DNA of 64,000 nt from Prorocentrum cordatum (Eukaryota; Sar; Dinophyceae; Prorocentrales; Prorocentraceae), in NCBI GenBank assembly GCA_963575745.1, contig CAUYUJ010017837.1:1343690-1407689 (forward strand), in the 5' to 3' direction. The stretch's first letter is position 1. Every line of letters begins with the position of its first letter. Of this stretch, positions 31,386 through 42,272 are shown one piece after another. Position numbers and translations under genes: made by a program. Below the pieces are notes generated by a model. That model did not search any database. It was not told the DNA's origin and was given only the letters and a program-made list of their open reading frames with translations.

Positions 31386-32029
31386 CTCGTCGACGCTCCC
31401 CGCCGCCGCCGCCCGCCGCCGCAGGCGCCGGCGCCGGCCCTGAAAAAAAATCGTCACCCACGCCGCCGCCGCCAGCCGCCGCCGACGCAAGGGCTGGCCC
31501 GAGGAGAGGGGAAACACGGGAGGAAGGGGGGGCGGCGGGCTCGAACCCCCCCCCCCGCCACGGGGGGGGGGATTCGAACCCCCCCACCTCCATCCAGAGG
31601 GTCCGGTTCCCCCCCCTTCTCCAAGCGACCACAGAACGCGCTCCTTCGGAATGGGCAAACGAGAAGAACGCAAGCGGTAAGAGCAAGTCTTACTGCCAAG
31701 GGGGTTGGACCCAAAAAGTTGGCGACACATCACGGGCCCGCTTGGCACGCAACTGGCTGCACTGGTCGCGTAGAGATCCCATTGGAAGGGGTAGACGTGT
31801 CTTTGTTTGGCTGTTCCCCCCTCTCTCTGTGTAGAGGTACGCGTACATACATGTACCTTATTAGTGGCTCGAGGCACCGAGTGGAATGTCCTCAGGTCCT
31901 CAAGGGTTCTCTGATCTCTTTACGCACTCACGACAGGGGGGATTATAGTATTGTAGGGGCTGCGGGCCAAAATTCTCAAATGTTCCCGGCGTTCCCGCGT
32001 GCTCTTGGGCTCGGTCGCGTGGGTCTTCC
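31386..32029. other. unannotated stretch with two tRNA T-arm-like motifs
   Basis: 31535-31590 holds, on the minus strand, GGTTCGAATCC inside a G/C stem and a second GGTTCGAGCCC, both like the T-arm/B-box of tRNAs. No acceptor, D or anticodon stem can be formed around them, so no tRNA is called. 31600-32029 shows no other feature. Confidence 0.35.
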
Positions 32030-32637
32030 AAAAGCCACAAGACCCCAAGACAAGCCAGGAGGGCCCCAACAAACGCCCAGGAGGACTCCACGCCAGCCCA
32101 AGAGCGCTCCAAGACGCCCAAGATGGCCCAAAGATGGGCTCAAGAGGCCCAAAAAAAAACCCGAAAACGCTCCAAGAAGACCGCCAAAAGAACCGAAAGG
32201 GGCAACATTCAGTGATTGTCCTGGCGATTTTCGATTTGTTTCGCGTTTTCGCGTTTTCGAGCTTCCGACGCACCAAGATTGTCCCAGAGGCTCCAAAGAC
32301 CACCCCAAAACCGCCCCAAGACGCCTCCAAGAGGTCCCCATGACGGTCCAAAGGTGCTCCAAAACGGCCCAAGAGGCGCCCAAGATCGCCCAAGAGCGCC
32401 CCAAGACGGCCCAAACAGGAACCCAACATGGTGAACACGAGCGGACAATTGGAGCCTTCCGCCGCAAGAGGCCCCCAGGAGGCACCAAGAGGCCCCAAAG
32501 AGAACCAAAGAGGCCCCCCAGAGGCCCCAAAGGGCCCCCAAAAAGGCCCCAAGACTCTTTCAAACGGCCCCCAAGAGGCCGCAACCCTTCCTCCAAGAGG
32601 CCCCCGAGAGGCCTCCGACGATATCCAAACGAACATC
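32030..32637 (+). repeat. CCAAGATG-type array with one AT-richer core
   Basis: Degenerate CCAAGA units; the core lies at about 32195-32290 (CAGTGATTGTCCTGG ... GAGCTTCCGACGCACC). It ends at the B2 repeat of element B. Confidence 0.65.
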
Positions 32638-32722
32638 CATGCATCGATTCACCAGTAGAGTGCTCGAGAATACGACGCCTGGCACAGAGAAGCTTTGGCA
32701 GGCAGCCCTTGCCCTCCGAAAA
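32638..32722 (-). repeat. direct repeat, probable B2 of element B
   Basis: Begins CATGCATC and contains a 26-base shared block ending CTTTGGCAGGCA. Partner at 32824-32911. Confidence 0.6.
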
Positions 32723-32823
32723 CAAACGAATGATGGTGGCAACGGGCTGACATTGGGAGCCAGAAAAACTATGGAGCGGATGCTGGAACGGAACTGTGCG
32801 ATGCAAACTCGTTCTACAACGTA

Positions 32824-32911
32824 CATGCATCTCTTGCTTCCAGTAGAATGCCGGAGGAAACGACGCCTGGCACAGAGAAGCTTTGGCAGGCATCGACCGC
32901 CCTTCTCCAAC
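32824..32911 (-). repeat. direct repeat, probable B1 of element B
   Basis: Same start (CATGCATC) and same block (CGACGCCTGGCACAGAGAAG) as 32638-32722. The roughly 100 bases between the copies would contain A2. Confidence 0.6.
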
Positions 32912-33249
32912 GAGGCGCAGGTCCCAACAGCAAGCACTTCGCTGGTTTAGCCGCGAAACAACATCCATCTGCGAGATACCATTCTGGACAATGGTTTGCG
33001 AGAACATGCGAGCGCGCCGTCGGCAGATTGCATTCGGATAGGAGGCCTTGTGACGCGTGCGAAATTAGATGGTCCCCTTCTCCTTGCCAGACAGCCCCAG
33101 GTGGGGCTGTCCTGAAAAATCGCAAACTCCGCGGCCATGACACTTCAATGACAAGAGGGGGGGGAAAAGGGCGGCAATGGAAGAATTGAAATTTAGCGCG
33201 CGAGCGAGAAGGACGTCCCGCGGCGCGCTGATCAACAATATCCTCAAAG

Positions 33250-33740
33250 AGAGAGGGAGGGCGTCCTCTGCGAATTCTGTCATGTAGCCGCCACAACCAG
33301 CTGCTACGGGGGTTCCCTTCGCCGATCGGAATATTGAACTTTGCAGCGAGATTCCAAACGTGTCGTGCGCAAGCAGCCCACAGGTTGCCAAGCTCGAACT
33401 TGGCTTGGTGTGAAGCAGTCACGCCAGGCAGGCCAAACATGTGGGCGCCATCACGAAGGCGCCTGGGCATCCGGGAGGTGGGTCCACCTCGACGAGCATG
33501 CGAAAGCGACTCACAAGGTGCGCCTATAGACAAGGCCGTTACTTTGCCGCTCTCAATCCAGCCTCGCAGCACAGCCCACGGCGCTGGCCGGGCAAGGTGG
33601 GAACCCAGCCCGTGGAGAACATCCCACTCGATAGCAGCGTGCCCAGCCTGGCGCAGGTGACGAGCAAGATTCCCTGATCCACTGAAGAGCTCAATGAAGA
33701 CACGCGAGTCACTGCCCTTACTGCTCATCGCTGCCGCTGC
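33250..33740 (-). CDS. C5-methyltransferase-like domain of element B
   Basis: Best-preserved copy of this domain, about 150 residues from FIELFSGSGNLARHLRQAGH (motif I-like, SAM binding) through AIEWDVLHGLGSHL, GWIESGKVTALSIGAPC (motif IV-like Pro-Cys, nucleophile of C5 enzymes, followed by ESLSHARRG) and FELGNLWAACARHVW to GNPRSSWLWRLHDRI. The last is the ENP-like motif VI with its Glu changed to Gly. The frame is open across the whole domain and continues, without further homology, to 32814. An ATG (MSSKGSDSRV) just upstream may be the start. No target-recognition domain is present. It follows the recombinase, as in copies A and C. Confidence 0.65.
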
Positions 33741-34690
33741 AAGCACTGCCTGCAAGCGTCGTCTAGCCCGGAGGCCAAAACCTCGATGACCTGCCGCTGG
33801 GTTGCCGGGGTCTTCACCCACTCGATCGCCGCTCGGCCTTGCTTCTCGCGCCGCCGCGCGCTGTTGCAGGCGCGCCAACTTACGCGCGGCTGCGCTACTA
33901 TCCGCGCGCGGCTGCCCGTCAGGCGGTCGCGGTTGTCGCCGCCGTGTCTGAGGCTGTCGAGTGCGCCTGCTAGACAGCTGGCCCCCACGGCCTCGAGCGC
34001 CTGGCCAAAGCGGCGGAGGGGGCGGCTGCGAGCGAAGTCCCACAGCGGGTGCCGGGAGCCCGGGCGGCCATCCCGCAGGCGCGCCAAGGCCCAAGCCAGG
34101 GCCTGCTGCCGCGGAAGGTCGAGCACCCCCGCGCGGTCCATCTCGCCCGTTCTGCCCGGCTGCCCTCTGAAAGGGCGCCACTGCAGGGGCGCCTCGTGGA
34201 GATGCGGGGGCCCCCGGAGCACCGCGGCGCCAGGCGTCGCAGCCGTCGTCCGCGCCGCGCCTCGGTCGAAGGCCCACCGCAGGAAGTCGGCCAGCGTCGC
34301 GACCCACGCTGCCAACGGCCAGCCGGGCAGCGCGTCCACTGCGAGCCAAACTGCCAACAGCCGCAACACCTTCAGGTGGGGCGCCTGAGTGGACGGCAGC
34401 ACCTCGTTGGCCGCCCGAAAGTCCTGGCGCGGCAGCAAGCGGGCCCGCTCCTGGGCGAAAGGCGGCGGCGGCGGCGCTCTGCCCCCCCTTGCGGATCCGC
34501 CACTACCTGCGACTCGCTTCCGGGTCGGTGAGGCGCTTTCCAGCTCTGCCAGGCTCGGCTGGCCCAGCGGCGGGGCCGCCTGGAGCGCGCAGACCTCCAT
34601 CGTCGCGACTGCTGCAATGGCGCCTGAACTCCTCCCCCAGCTTGGGCCAAGACGGCTCCGGACTAGATTGGGGTCGTCTTAGAGGGCCAT
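33725..34690 (-). pseudogene. tyrosine recombinase of element B (Tyr replaced by Arg)
   Basis: The C-terminal half is readable in the frame 34600-33725: LDSLRHGGDNRDRLTG (box II, HxxR reads DSLR), then VSWRACNSARRREKQGRAAI. The Trp is kept, but the residue nine places later, where Tyr is expected, is Arg (CGC, 33850-33848). WLAVDALPGW and FLRWAFDRGA belong to the region before box II. Box I (LRPxEL) is not clearly seen. The N-terminal domain is missing or very decayed. Not functional as a recombinase. Confidence 0.6.
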
Positions 34691-36210
34691 CAGCTGGGTT
34701 GTCAAGCAAATGAGCGCGGGGTGATCCATATGGAAGCGGCCTTCAGGTTGTAAGCAAATGAGACGGCGGGGAGATCGGTCCTCACCGACTGCGCCGGGAG
34801 GAACCACATCTCGCAGGATTGCCCCACCATGCCAAGTCTGTTCCCACCGTGCTTCCTCATCGTCGGAGGTGCCCTGGTCACTCCCAGAGCCTGTAGCTGT
34901 GGAGTTCCCCTGTCGCCCACGCAGGATGCAGGAGCGCGCGCCATTTCACTTCGTTTCCTCTGGCACAATCGCATCTCACCTCTTTCACCTTCGGGTTTCA
35001 GCACCCGGATGGACGTTGCCCTCTGGATGCTCAATACCGTCTTTGCCGCGTTGCGCGTCCTGGAGGTCGACTGCGTCGATTCCAATGTCTCGAAGGAGGG
35101 CAATGCAAGGCCCTGGGCCCTCAACCCCGAAGATGCCCCTTGTCTCGAGCCGAAAGTGCTCCATTGCTTTCCTCCGCTTAGCATGATTCATGTTGAACCA
35201 TCGGCCCGGGTGAATTCCTGAAATGGTGGAGCTCGGCAATTTCTTGAGCCATTGAGCTCCATATCGTGGGTCTGGGTCAGTGACCCAGACTCTTGTAACA
35301 GATGCATAGTCAAGATCGTAATACAACACGACTCTAATGCTGCAGGTCCTCCGTCTGCCTTTCAAGGAGAATTCTCTAATGAACTCATCGCTACCTAGGC
35401 CTGCGACACTGCGTCGTTCTTCGTAGTATTCCATAGCGTCTAAATTATGTGTGGTTCGGGCGAGGGAATGCCCTGGTCCAGGCACTCTCGGCCGTGGCTG
35501 TGTCATCGAGAAAGTAGACTGACAATCCAATTTGTATTCTGTATGAGCGAGGCCTAACTTTTGTTTCGCGTCATCATCTGATTTCGAGTCACGCCGGGGA
35601 TCCCGACTGCCAGGTACCACAGGCACGTCATCCACCAGGGTTCCCCTGGACCATCGTCATCGGAGTCGTCGTCATCCTTTGGTGGCGATGCGGCCTCGCC
35701 TCGTGCTGGAGGCGGCGGCGTCGGTGCACCTGGATCCGCGTCACCAAACGACTGCGTCGCCTGTGACCCTAACCGGGTCTCTTGACCGGCTGGGCCGTGA
35801 GAGGGACCACCTGGGGGAATAACGACGTTCTTGACCTTCGTCTGTGGAATCTCATATGCTTCACGCATAGGGAACTTAGGTTCTTGGCATGGCGCAGTGC
35901 CGTCCAAAATATTGCCGTAGACTTGATATGACGTTTCTATGATCGGGCGCCTGCCTGCTGGCGTCCGCCCAGTTTCCATGTTCAGATCGTCGAGTTGTCG
36001 CAATGGTGTCACGTAGCTTCCTGGCTCAATCATGCCCCCCGCTATATGTGCATACCCGAAGTAAATCCCCGCGATCAGAGCCCCGCCTGTTTTGGTAATC
36101 CGAAATCGAAATTCTGGAGGGGGGCACGAATCGAATAAGAGAGCCAAATGGAAGAAGAGGCGCCGCAAACTCATATCCGAATCTGCGCCTCCATGACGAC
36201 TCACCTTCAC
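34691..36210 (-). pseudogene. integrase C-terminus and unknown downstream region of element E
   Basis: The frame 36210-35554 gives the post-integrase part: TGGALIAGIYFGYAHIAGG, then GSYVTPLRQLDDLNMETG and a Pro-rich, then Asp-rich linker (SPPKDDDDSDDDGPGEPWW). A frameshift moves to 35635-34985. That frame holds EFIREFSLKGRR and RVVLYYDLDYASVTRVWVTD, then LKKLPSSTISGIHPGRWFN, EHFRLETRGIFGVEGPGP and CIALLRDIGIDAVDL, a globular-looking segment I cannot assign. A further frame to 34690 is Asp/Glu-rich. No RT motif appears. Confidence 0.5.
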
Positions 36211-37447
36211 CAGGGATCTTTGCGCTATGGCAAAGACAAACGTACCGGACAGCAGATGTCCAAAAAGATGGGGGACTGCCGGCCTGCATTAGCAGTGCTC
36301 TAGTCCCCATCTGAACAACTCCGTTGGATCGTTCAGCGACAGCCATAAGCTTCTTGTTACCAGGGATGGTTGGGTCATGTGCAATCTATAGCTCGATGCA
36401 CGCACGTGCAAGTTCTCTCGCACCGTCAGTATAACCATACTCTAACTTTCCTCATGAGGCTTTGAGGTTAATCAAAAAATTGCATACGTGAGTCGCAGAT
36501 TTGTCGAGCACACCCTGTGCTGCCATGAGATCTGCTGCCCGGTCGCGAAAAGTCACGCGCGCGGTCTCGTCGTGAAGCCCCCGCGATAGGTCATCCATCG
36601 CAAGCCGGTGACCCATGGTGGTCAGGTGTCCGAACGTTGTGGGATTCGCGCATGGTCTCGGTACCCTTAGCCTCTATTTTGCGCTTTCCTTTGATGGCGC
36701 CGCATGGCCTGCCCAGTTGCACACCGAGCACAAGGGCTTTTAAGGAGTATGAGTTAGCAAGTGTGAGAGCATGGCCGCGCTCTTGTCGATTCGCTCAGTC
36801 GCCGAGACTGGCACCTCAACCTCAGCACCATCTGGGTCGATTTCGGGATTCCGTCGATATCAACGAGGTCACCTTCTCCCGAACCCTCATATGCATCCGC
36901 GTTTTGACCAGGCGCGGCGGCCGTTGTAATGGAATCCGGTCCACGATCCGTGTCGCAGGGCAAAACTAAAGACCCCATGCCAATAAGGGGTCTCAAACTT
37001 AGCCGCGCAACCCCCGGCTATGCCGTGGTGTAATTTCGCGCAACCAACGACTGTGTCGTGATTGAGAGCAGATGAAGAGTTGACAAGACTCGTGACGCCT
37101 GTTGGCGTTTTACCCCAACCGTATTCACGAGCTGTCTGAAGCGAGTAATAAAAATGAGCGACTGTATCCATGAAATCTATAGCGGGCGGAACTGAGCACT
37201 CGGCCGTTGTTGGCCTGCCATCCGCGTAGCCGCGGTTGCCAATCGCCCCATGCGTGTGCAAGTCTATTGTCACGCGACTCCGAAAGGAGCGGGGCGGAGG
37301 TCCTCCCGCAGATTCCACGTCATCCAGAAATTTCTCGGCGCCTGACGCCGCGCAGCACCGCCGCTCGGGAGCGGCAGGCTTTTTGGCGGCAGCCGCGCAC
37401 ATCCACTGACCTGGCGCCTCTCTGCCAGATAAGGTCAAGTATGGCAT
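36026..37447 (-). pseudogene. integrase core of element E
   Basis: The second catalytic Asp is in YTDGARELARAC (GAC at 36427-36425), and the catalytic Glu follows in LMAVAERSNGVVQMGTR (36334). The spacing, about 31 residues, suits a DD35E integrase with small losses. One in-frame TAG (36388-36386) lies between them. Then QAGSPPSFWTSAVRYVC and WRRRFGYEFAAPLLPFGSLI are typical of copia integrase C-termini. Upstream, 37447-36887 holds EAPGQWMCAAAAKK and RVTIDLHTHGAIG and AIDFMDTVAHFYYSLQTA; the first catalytic Asp is probably in VTID. Between 36890 and 36450 the frame is broken. Confidence 0.6.
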
Positions 37448-37516
37448 CTTGCCCTCGGCGACCAGGTCTACTCTGTGACCGCTGGGCAGATGTAAAGAGG
37501 GTCGTTGGCCCGCTGG

Positions 37517-37951
37517 TCAAACGAAACTACAGAAGTGATCCACGCGCAGCTCTCCTACCGAGATCACAGCCGGTGTCTCCGGCATTGCCGGCGATTCAAA
37601 CTTCCCACCCCTGAAATTGGGGCATGCGACGCAAACTGAACCGAGGGCCCGAGAGGAACCTCCGGCAGTATTCAGGGTAATCGAATATTCTAATCTTTTG
37701 ATCAGACCGATTGCGCCTGCAGCTCGAATAAACCTGTCCGCAGTGAGGTTGCGTCCACAGCCTGCGTCAACTATGAGCCCAGGCGCGCCGAGGTGCGCAC
37801 GTGACTTCCCCCTGCGCCCCGCAGCGGCTGAGCCACCTGGGGCGGCTCTTTCATGTTCATGAGACGCTAGCCAAAGATGCAAAAATTCGTCGACTAAATC
37901 AGATGCTCTGAGCTGTGCGTCCCTCAGCGGTGCTTCCCATTCAGTCTGCAT
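37517..37951 (-). pseudogene. aspartic protease of element E
   Basis: GLIVDAGCGRNLTADRF corresponds to the copia protease active site, with DAG (Asp at 37768) in place of the usual DSG/DTG. SSRALGSVCVACPNFRGG and PETPAVISVGELRVDHFCSF follow, the normal flap and C-terminal blocks. The first 50 residues are the spacer after gag. The Ser/Thr-to-Ala change should weaken or abolish catalysis. Confidence 0.6.
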
Positions 37952-38507
37952 TCGTCAATATTCTTCCTTTGGGAATTTCCATCTGTTGTAACGCTCGAGG
38001 GCAGCCCCCTTGGGCTGCAGCAGCGCGCCTTCCTTCGAGTAATAGTGGGTTCACGAGTGGAAGGGGTGAAATCCAACACTAAGTCCGCATCTACCCGTGT
38101 TCGCAGGTCTGATGCAACTTTTTCCCTGAGGCTCGTCACAAAAGGACACGATGGCCTCCCTTGGAAGAGGATGTACTTGATCGAGGGTAGTGACGAGTTT
38201 CGTCAGTGTCTCTTTGCGTTCTTGCTGCGTTCCGAAAGCAGGAAGTGCATTGCCGAAGTCAACCTTGACTGGTCGCCCTCCTGAATTGTTCTGTAGGCCG
38301 CGAGATCCCCTGGCAAACGGAGCAGGGCAGGCAAAGGGCTCGGCTGGCTGTGCCAGGGGGCCGATGCTTGTTCTTCCCTTGTCGGCTTGACCAGTGGGAA
38401 CGTTGCGACCACGTTGCCATGAGGCGAATGAGCATCAGCAAGACAAGAGAGAAATGTGTGACGACCATCTTGGCACTGGCCCATTTTACGCCAGTGCCTG
38501 GCCGTCG

Positions 38508-38882
38508 TCACGGATGGTTTGGCATGTTCTTCGCGAACCAACAGTCTTTGCCTCGCGAGCAAGCTCCTGTCTCTGTGAACACCCTACATGGTTTTATCTT
38601 TCCCTTTTCCTTTGCCCTTGCCTTTTTGTTCTTTCCGCGGCCTCTGCTCGACCCCCTACTTCTCGGGTTCTCGCCTGGCGAAGCATCGCCAGCATTCGCA
38701 GCGGCAGAATCGGCTTGCCTACAGGTTCTCTGGTGGCCTAAGGATTGCCGGCCTTGAGCTGCGCCCCAACGCATGTCGCGCTTGACTTTCTCGGCCTCAG
38801 ACAAGCCTCTGCGCCGCTTATAGCACCCGCTCCGAGGGCCCTTGCAATTGCGAGGGTCTCGCGACCATGCGCGGCACACCAT
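38508..38882 (-). pseudogene. CCCH-like gag finger region of element E
   Basis: A basic, Arg/Lys/Gly-rich stretch ends in KPCRVFTETGACSRGKDCWF. The spacing C-X8-C-X5-C matches the CCCH fingers of element 1, but the His expected four residues on is missing (AKN follows). It sits between gag core and protease, as in element 1. Confidence 0.55.
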
Positions 38883-39173
38883 CTTGCTGTGGCATTCTCG
38901 CGAGGCCTCCGACTGACTCCTCGTCCGCGACTGCGCCGCGCGCGCGTTGCCGAATCTGTTCGGCGGAGTCGAGGAGCGCGGCCGGCCCTTTCCATTCGGG
39001 CCTTCGCTTCCAGACCTCTCGCCCCTGCCTCTGCGATCATTCTTCCCGCCGGAGGCTCTATGACCACCTCCGCACCCGGCTGTGCTGGCGCAGCCAGTGT
39101 CTTAGGCTTCTTGTGAATATAGGGGCAACCTTGCCCAGCTCCGGGGCAATTCTTCCCTTGCTTCGCAATTTTT

Positions 39174-40200
39174 TCAAACTATATCACCTTTTGTTCTTCC
39201 GCTCGCCGTCTTATCCGCAGGCAATCCTAATCGACGGGCTGTCGCCGCCCTGGCAGAGGCTCTTCGTCCGCCCCCACCACCCTCGTTCATCCCACCTGTG
39301 AGGCGGGCCTGTCTATTTCTAGAATTGAAGGTCGGTTCATGTTCAGAGATTGCCCACTGTTCTTTGTCCCGCATAATGAGAGATTCTACCTGAAGCAAGA
39401 GCCATTTATATGCGCGCATTCTCGTGCCCGCAGAATCCGTCGACAATTCACACCACTGCATGGCGCACTCAAGCCTAAGGACCTGTCTAATCTGTTTGCA
39501 CATATGTGCATGTATTGTAGCCTTCGTTTCATCCGACGTCTCCCTGGCGCCGTGCAATTCTTGGTACCGCGCCATCCGTTCACTATAGAAATGGTACAAG
39601 TCCTGACTGGGCTTATGTCGATTAATGGTCAGTTTGAAGAGGTCACGACATATCCAGTGTTGTCCGCTCTCCGATCTGACAGAACAACAAGCGCATATTG
39701 CTCGTATCATTTCTCGGCCCGGTAGGAACCGTCTCTCTATCTGGCGCGAATGCTCCATGCGATTGGTTTGTGAAAGGAAATGAGTATGCTGCACCGACAG
39801 GCGTTGGTTACGCTTCATCAGTGCAAATTTCTCGAGCAGGTTTGTAGCGATCACCATATCAAGGCGCATCGACGCCCCGGAGTCTAAGGTATTCCTTCGG
39901 CACATCAAGCTCCACGGCTTCAGTGACCCATGTCTGCGCCGCGCGAACATCATGCGATGATCCAATTGCCGCCCATATTCAATGTTGCTTCCATTCTCGG
40001 AGTGTCTGGGCGATCGGTACGCCGAGCAAGTTCATTTCTTTCTCGTTCCCAATCTCCTCCAATTGCACGTCCATTTGACTGGCGCGAAACGGCCGCCAGG
40101 TCGGGCCACTGCGGCCATTCGGCCCCCCGCCGCCGCCCCCGCCTGGATCGCCGTCGCCACCGGGCCCCCCTGGAGGGCCTCAAGGTGGCTTGGGCTCACC
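39174..40200 (-). pseudogene. gag core of element E
   Basis: The frame 39965-39174 carries the helical core: DMVIATNLLEKFALMKRNQR, SQDLYHFYSERMARYQELHG, ATIHAHMCKQIRQVLRLEC and AGTRMRAYKWLLLQVESLI. The last block parallels the pre-finger part of element 1 gag (YEYQRMKMSG ... LRQRVLDMLEIKQLEKN). A block at about 39960-39890 (TWVTEAVELDVPKEYLRLRG) precedes it in another frame. Stops and frameshifts are frequent. After the core the frame runs into a Gly-rich, then basic, linker. Confidence 0.55.
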
Positions 40201-40226
40201 CGATTAATAAAAGTGTATGGCAACGA

Positions 40227-40688
40227 TCATGCCTGTGCTGGGTGCTGTGCTCTGATCGTCTCCCTGATCGTCGTCGTGGCCCCCCGGGCCCCCCCGCCTT
40301 CGCCAGTCGCGGATGGGCCGATGGTGAAAGGAAGGTGCCCAGGCAAGTCGCGGTTGTCAGGGAGATCTGACATCTTGGCATTGAGAGGGACATTCCCAGG
40401 ATTTGTTCTCTGGGCACACCCCCTCATCGAACCTTCGCTCGCTCCAAGAGACTCCTCGACAGCCGGCCCAGGAAAGCAATGCGATTTTGCGAGAGGAAGC
40501 GTTGGTATGGACGGATCGGTCAGCATCGGCGTCTTACCTAGACCCGACTTTTCTGATTGAAAAACTGGCGCGCCCATAATATCAGCAAGAATGCTCGTTC
40601 GGCGCTCGGGCCCAACATCCTTAGGTGAAGCCGAGTGTCTCGGTGCCTTTTCGTCGGGATCGTTGTTGACCCGCTGAGCGTCAGGCAT
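40227..40688 (-). pseudogene. gag linker of element E
   Basis: A 153-codon open frame, polar and Pro/Gly-rich (GEGGGARGATTTIRETIRA at the end). No motif; by position it lies between the coiled coil and the gag core. Confidence 0.35.
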
Positions 40689-41252
40689 GCCTCGAGGTTC
40701 TTCCCATTTCCCGCGATCATCCTGCTGCCCAAACGCTTACCTCCAAGCACATTCATCGCGCCGTTTGGTGCCCATATCCAGGTGACCCCATACACGTGCG
40801 CATCGAACAACCCTTGCATACTTCGATTGAAAGTTCGGCACAGAGAAGACAGATCTGACTCGGAGCGCCTGTTCGCGTTTGAGCCTGCGTGGTGCCAGGC
40901 CTCCGAATGGGGCGAGCAGCAATCGGACGAAGAGGCGGCCCAAACTGCGTCGGCCGCGCCGGCGTTGGCCCGACCTTGCCCCCGGGGTCCACATCTACCA
41001 GCGAAGCCGAAGTCATGTGCCTTACTCTTGTCAAAGATTATGTCTCGGGTTGCACGGCTGATACATTATTATCCCATGATTATTTCTCCATCCGGTGTTG
41101 CTCCAGGTCAGACATTAACATCGCGTTTCCTCGCTCACGGCCAGAGCGGCGAGAGCATTGTTTCTCATCTGCTCACCTGCATGCCTTTTCAGACGGCCCC
41201 AGGCAACGGCCATCTTCTCGCGGCCCTCATCTCTGATTACCTAGGCCTTTTG

Positions 41253-41860
41253 CTATTGTTCTCCAAGGACTCGCAGGGCTTCCGATTTTACTCTGTCAGC
41301 CTCGAGTCTAGCAGCTGCGAAATGATTGTGGAGCTCCGGATTTTCTCGCGCTGCTTGTTCTCGGGTTCCATTCTCTCCTTCCCTCCTGGCCGCATCGGCC
41401 ATTTCTCTGTGTGCAGCTGTTTCCCCTTCAGCTTTCTGTTGGGGTTCTGACGCCAGCTGTTCGGCAATGCTCTGGATTATCAACCTTTCATTCTCCTCTT
41501 GGGCAAGGCGCCGCTGGGCTTCGCCTGTTATTCCTGCTGCGCGGGCCTCAGCGTGCTACATCCGTTTCTGCGCATTTTCCGCAATGGCATGTTTCCACCT
41601 TTTGTGTCATTGTCTGCCTCTCTGCCTCAGAAACTGCAAGCATGCGTCTAGCCTCTTCAGCGGCCTTCCTATCTGCCTGCGCCTCATGGATGATCTGTTG
41701 AATTTGCGCGCTCGCAGTCCTCAATTGGCCTCGATCCTGTCAATTTCTCCCCGCCCACTCCAGGATGGAGGTACGATAGCAATTGTGCTCTTCCATCGCA
41801 ATACATTCTTCACATAACCATGCAAGACTACACTTGGGACAGACATTCGAACATTGCGAA
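41253..41860 (-). pseudogene. Cys-pair motif and coiled coil in the gag of element E
   Basis: Near 41850-41760 the minus strand encodes NVCPKCSLAWLCEECIAMEE followed by HNCYRTSILEWAGRN, a CxxC ... CxxC ... HxC arrangement that could bind zinc. After a stop and a frame change there is a strong coiled coil: QIIHEAQADRKAAEEARRML, then AQRRLAQEENERLIIQSIAE and EMADAARREGENGTREQAAR. It is likely the self-association part of gag. Two stops interrupt it. Confidence 0.5.
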
Positions 41861-42272
41861 TGCACTGGCCGCTGACATGACCCCCCCGGTCTGCGCGCTT
41901 TCCCCGGGCATCGATTCCCCGCCCGAGTAGGGCACGTGGGTCAGGCATTCCAGCGGCCCTCTTGTATCGAGAAAATGCTGGTGGTTCTATTCGATGACAC
42001 CCGCGGCGACCCAAGGGCGTCAGAACCCCTGGAACCGGAACGCCCCGCCCTGGGGGCCTTACTGGAACGCCCCCGTTCACTGCTGGGGGTCGGCGTGTGT
42101 TGTTCTCTTGTTTTCGCACCCCTATCGATGATATCGAAGTACTAACTCGCCTATTTCGTCTTGCACCACTCGCTCATCGAGTTCTGGTACTCTGTCCCTG
42201 TTAATCCTCGGCAATGAGAAGTCTGGCATGTAGGAACCTTGCAAAAAAAATGAAAACTTTGGGTCGTCGCTC

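Larger units (their letters stand above)
32638..34690 (-). mobile_element. DIRS-like retroelement B, 3' half
   Basis: On the minus strand: degraded tyrosine recombinase (34690-33740), methyltransferase-like domain (33740-33250), 3' untranslated part, then two direct repeats (32911-32824 and 32722-32638) about 186 bases apart. The layout matches the B1-A2-B2 end of element A. RT, RNase H and gag are missing; the 34690 side meets copia element E. Confidence 0.7.

Noticed and set aside
31500-31620. A tRNA gene
   Set aside because: Only T-arm-like pieces are present; no acceptor, D-arm or anticodon arm pairs.
30276-32750. 824-codon plus-strand open frame
   Set aside because: It runs through CCAAGA arrays and a CAC microsatellite; the protein is poly-His/Pro/Thr and repeats, with no domain.
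35242-35260. TGGCTCAAG as a spliced-leader relic
   Set aside because: It is a nine-base match inside the coding sequence of element E (QWLKKL).
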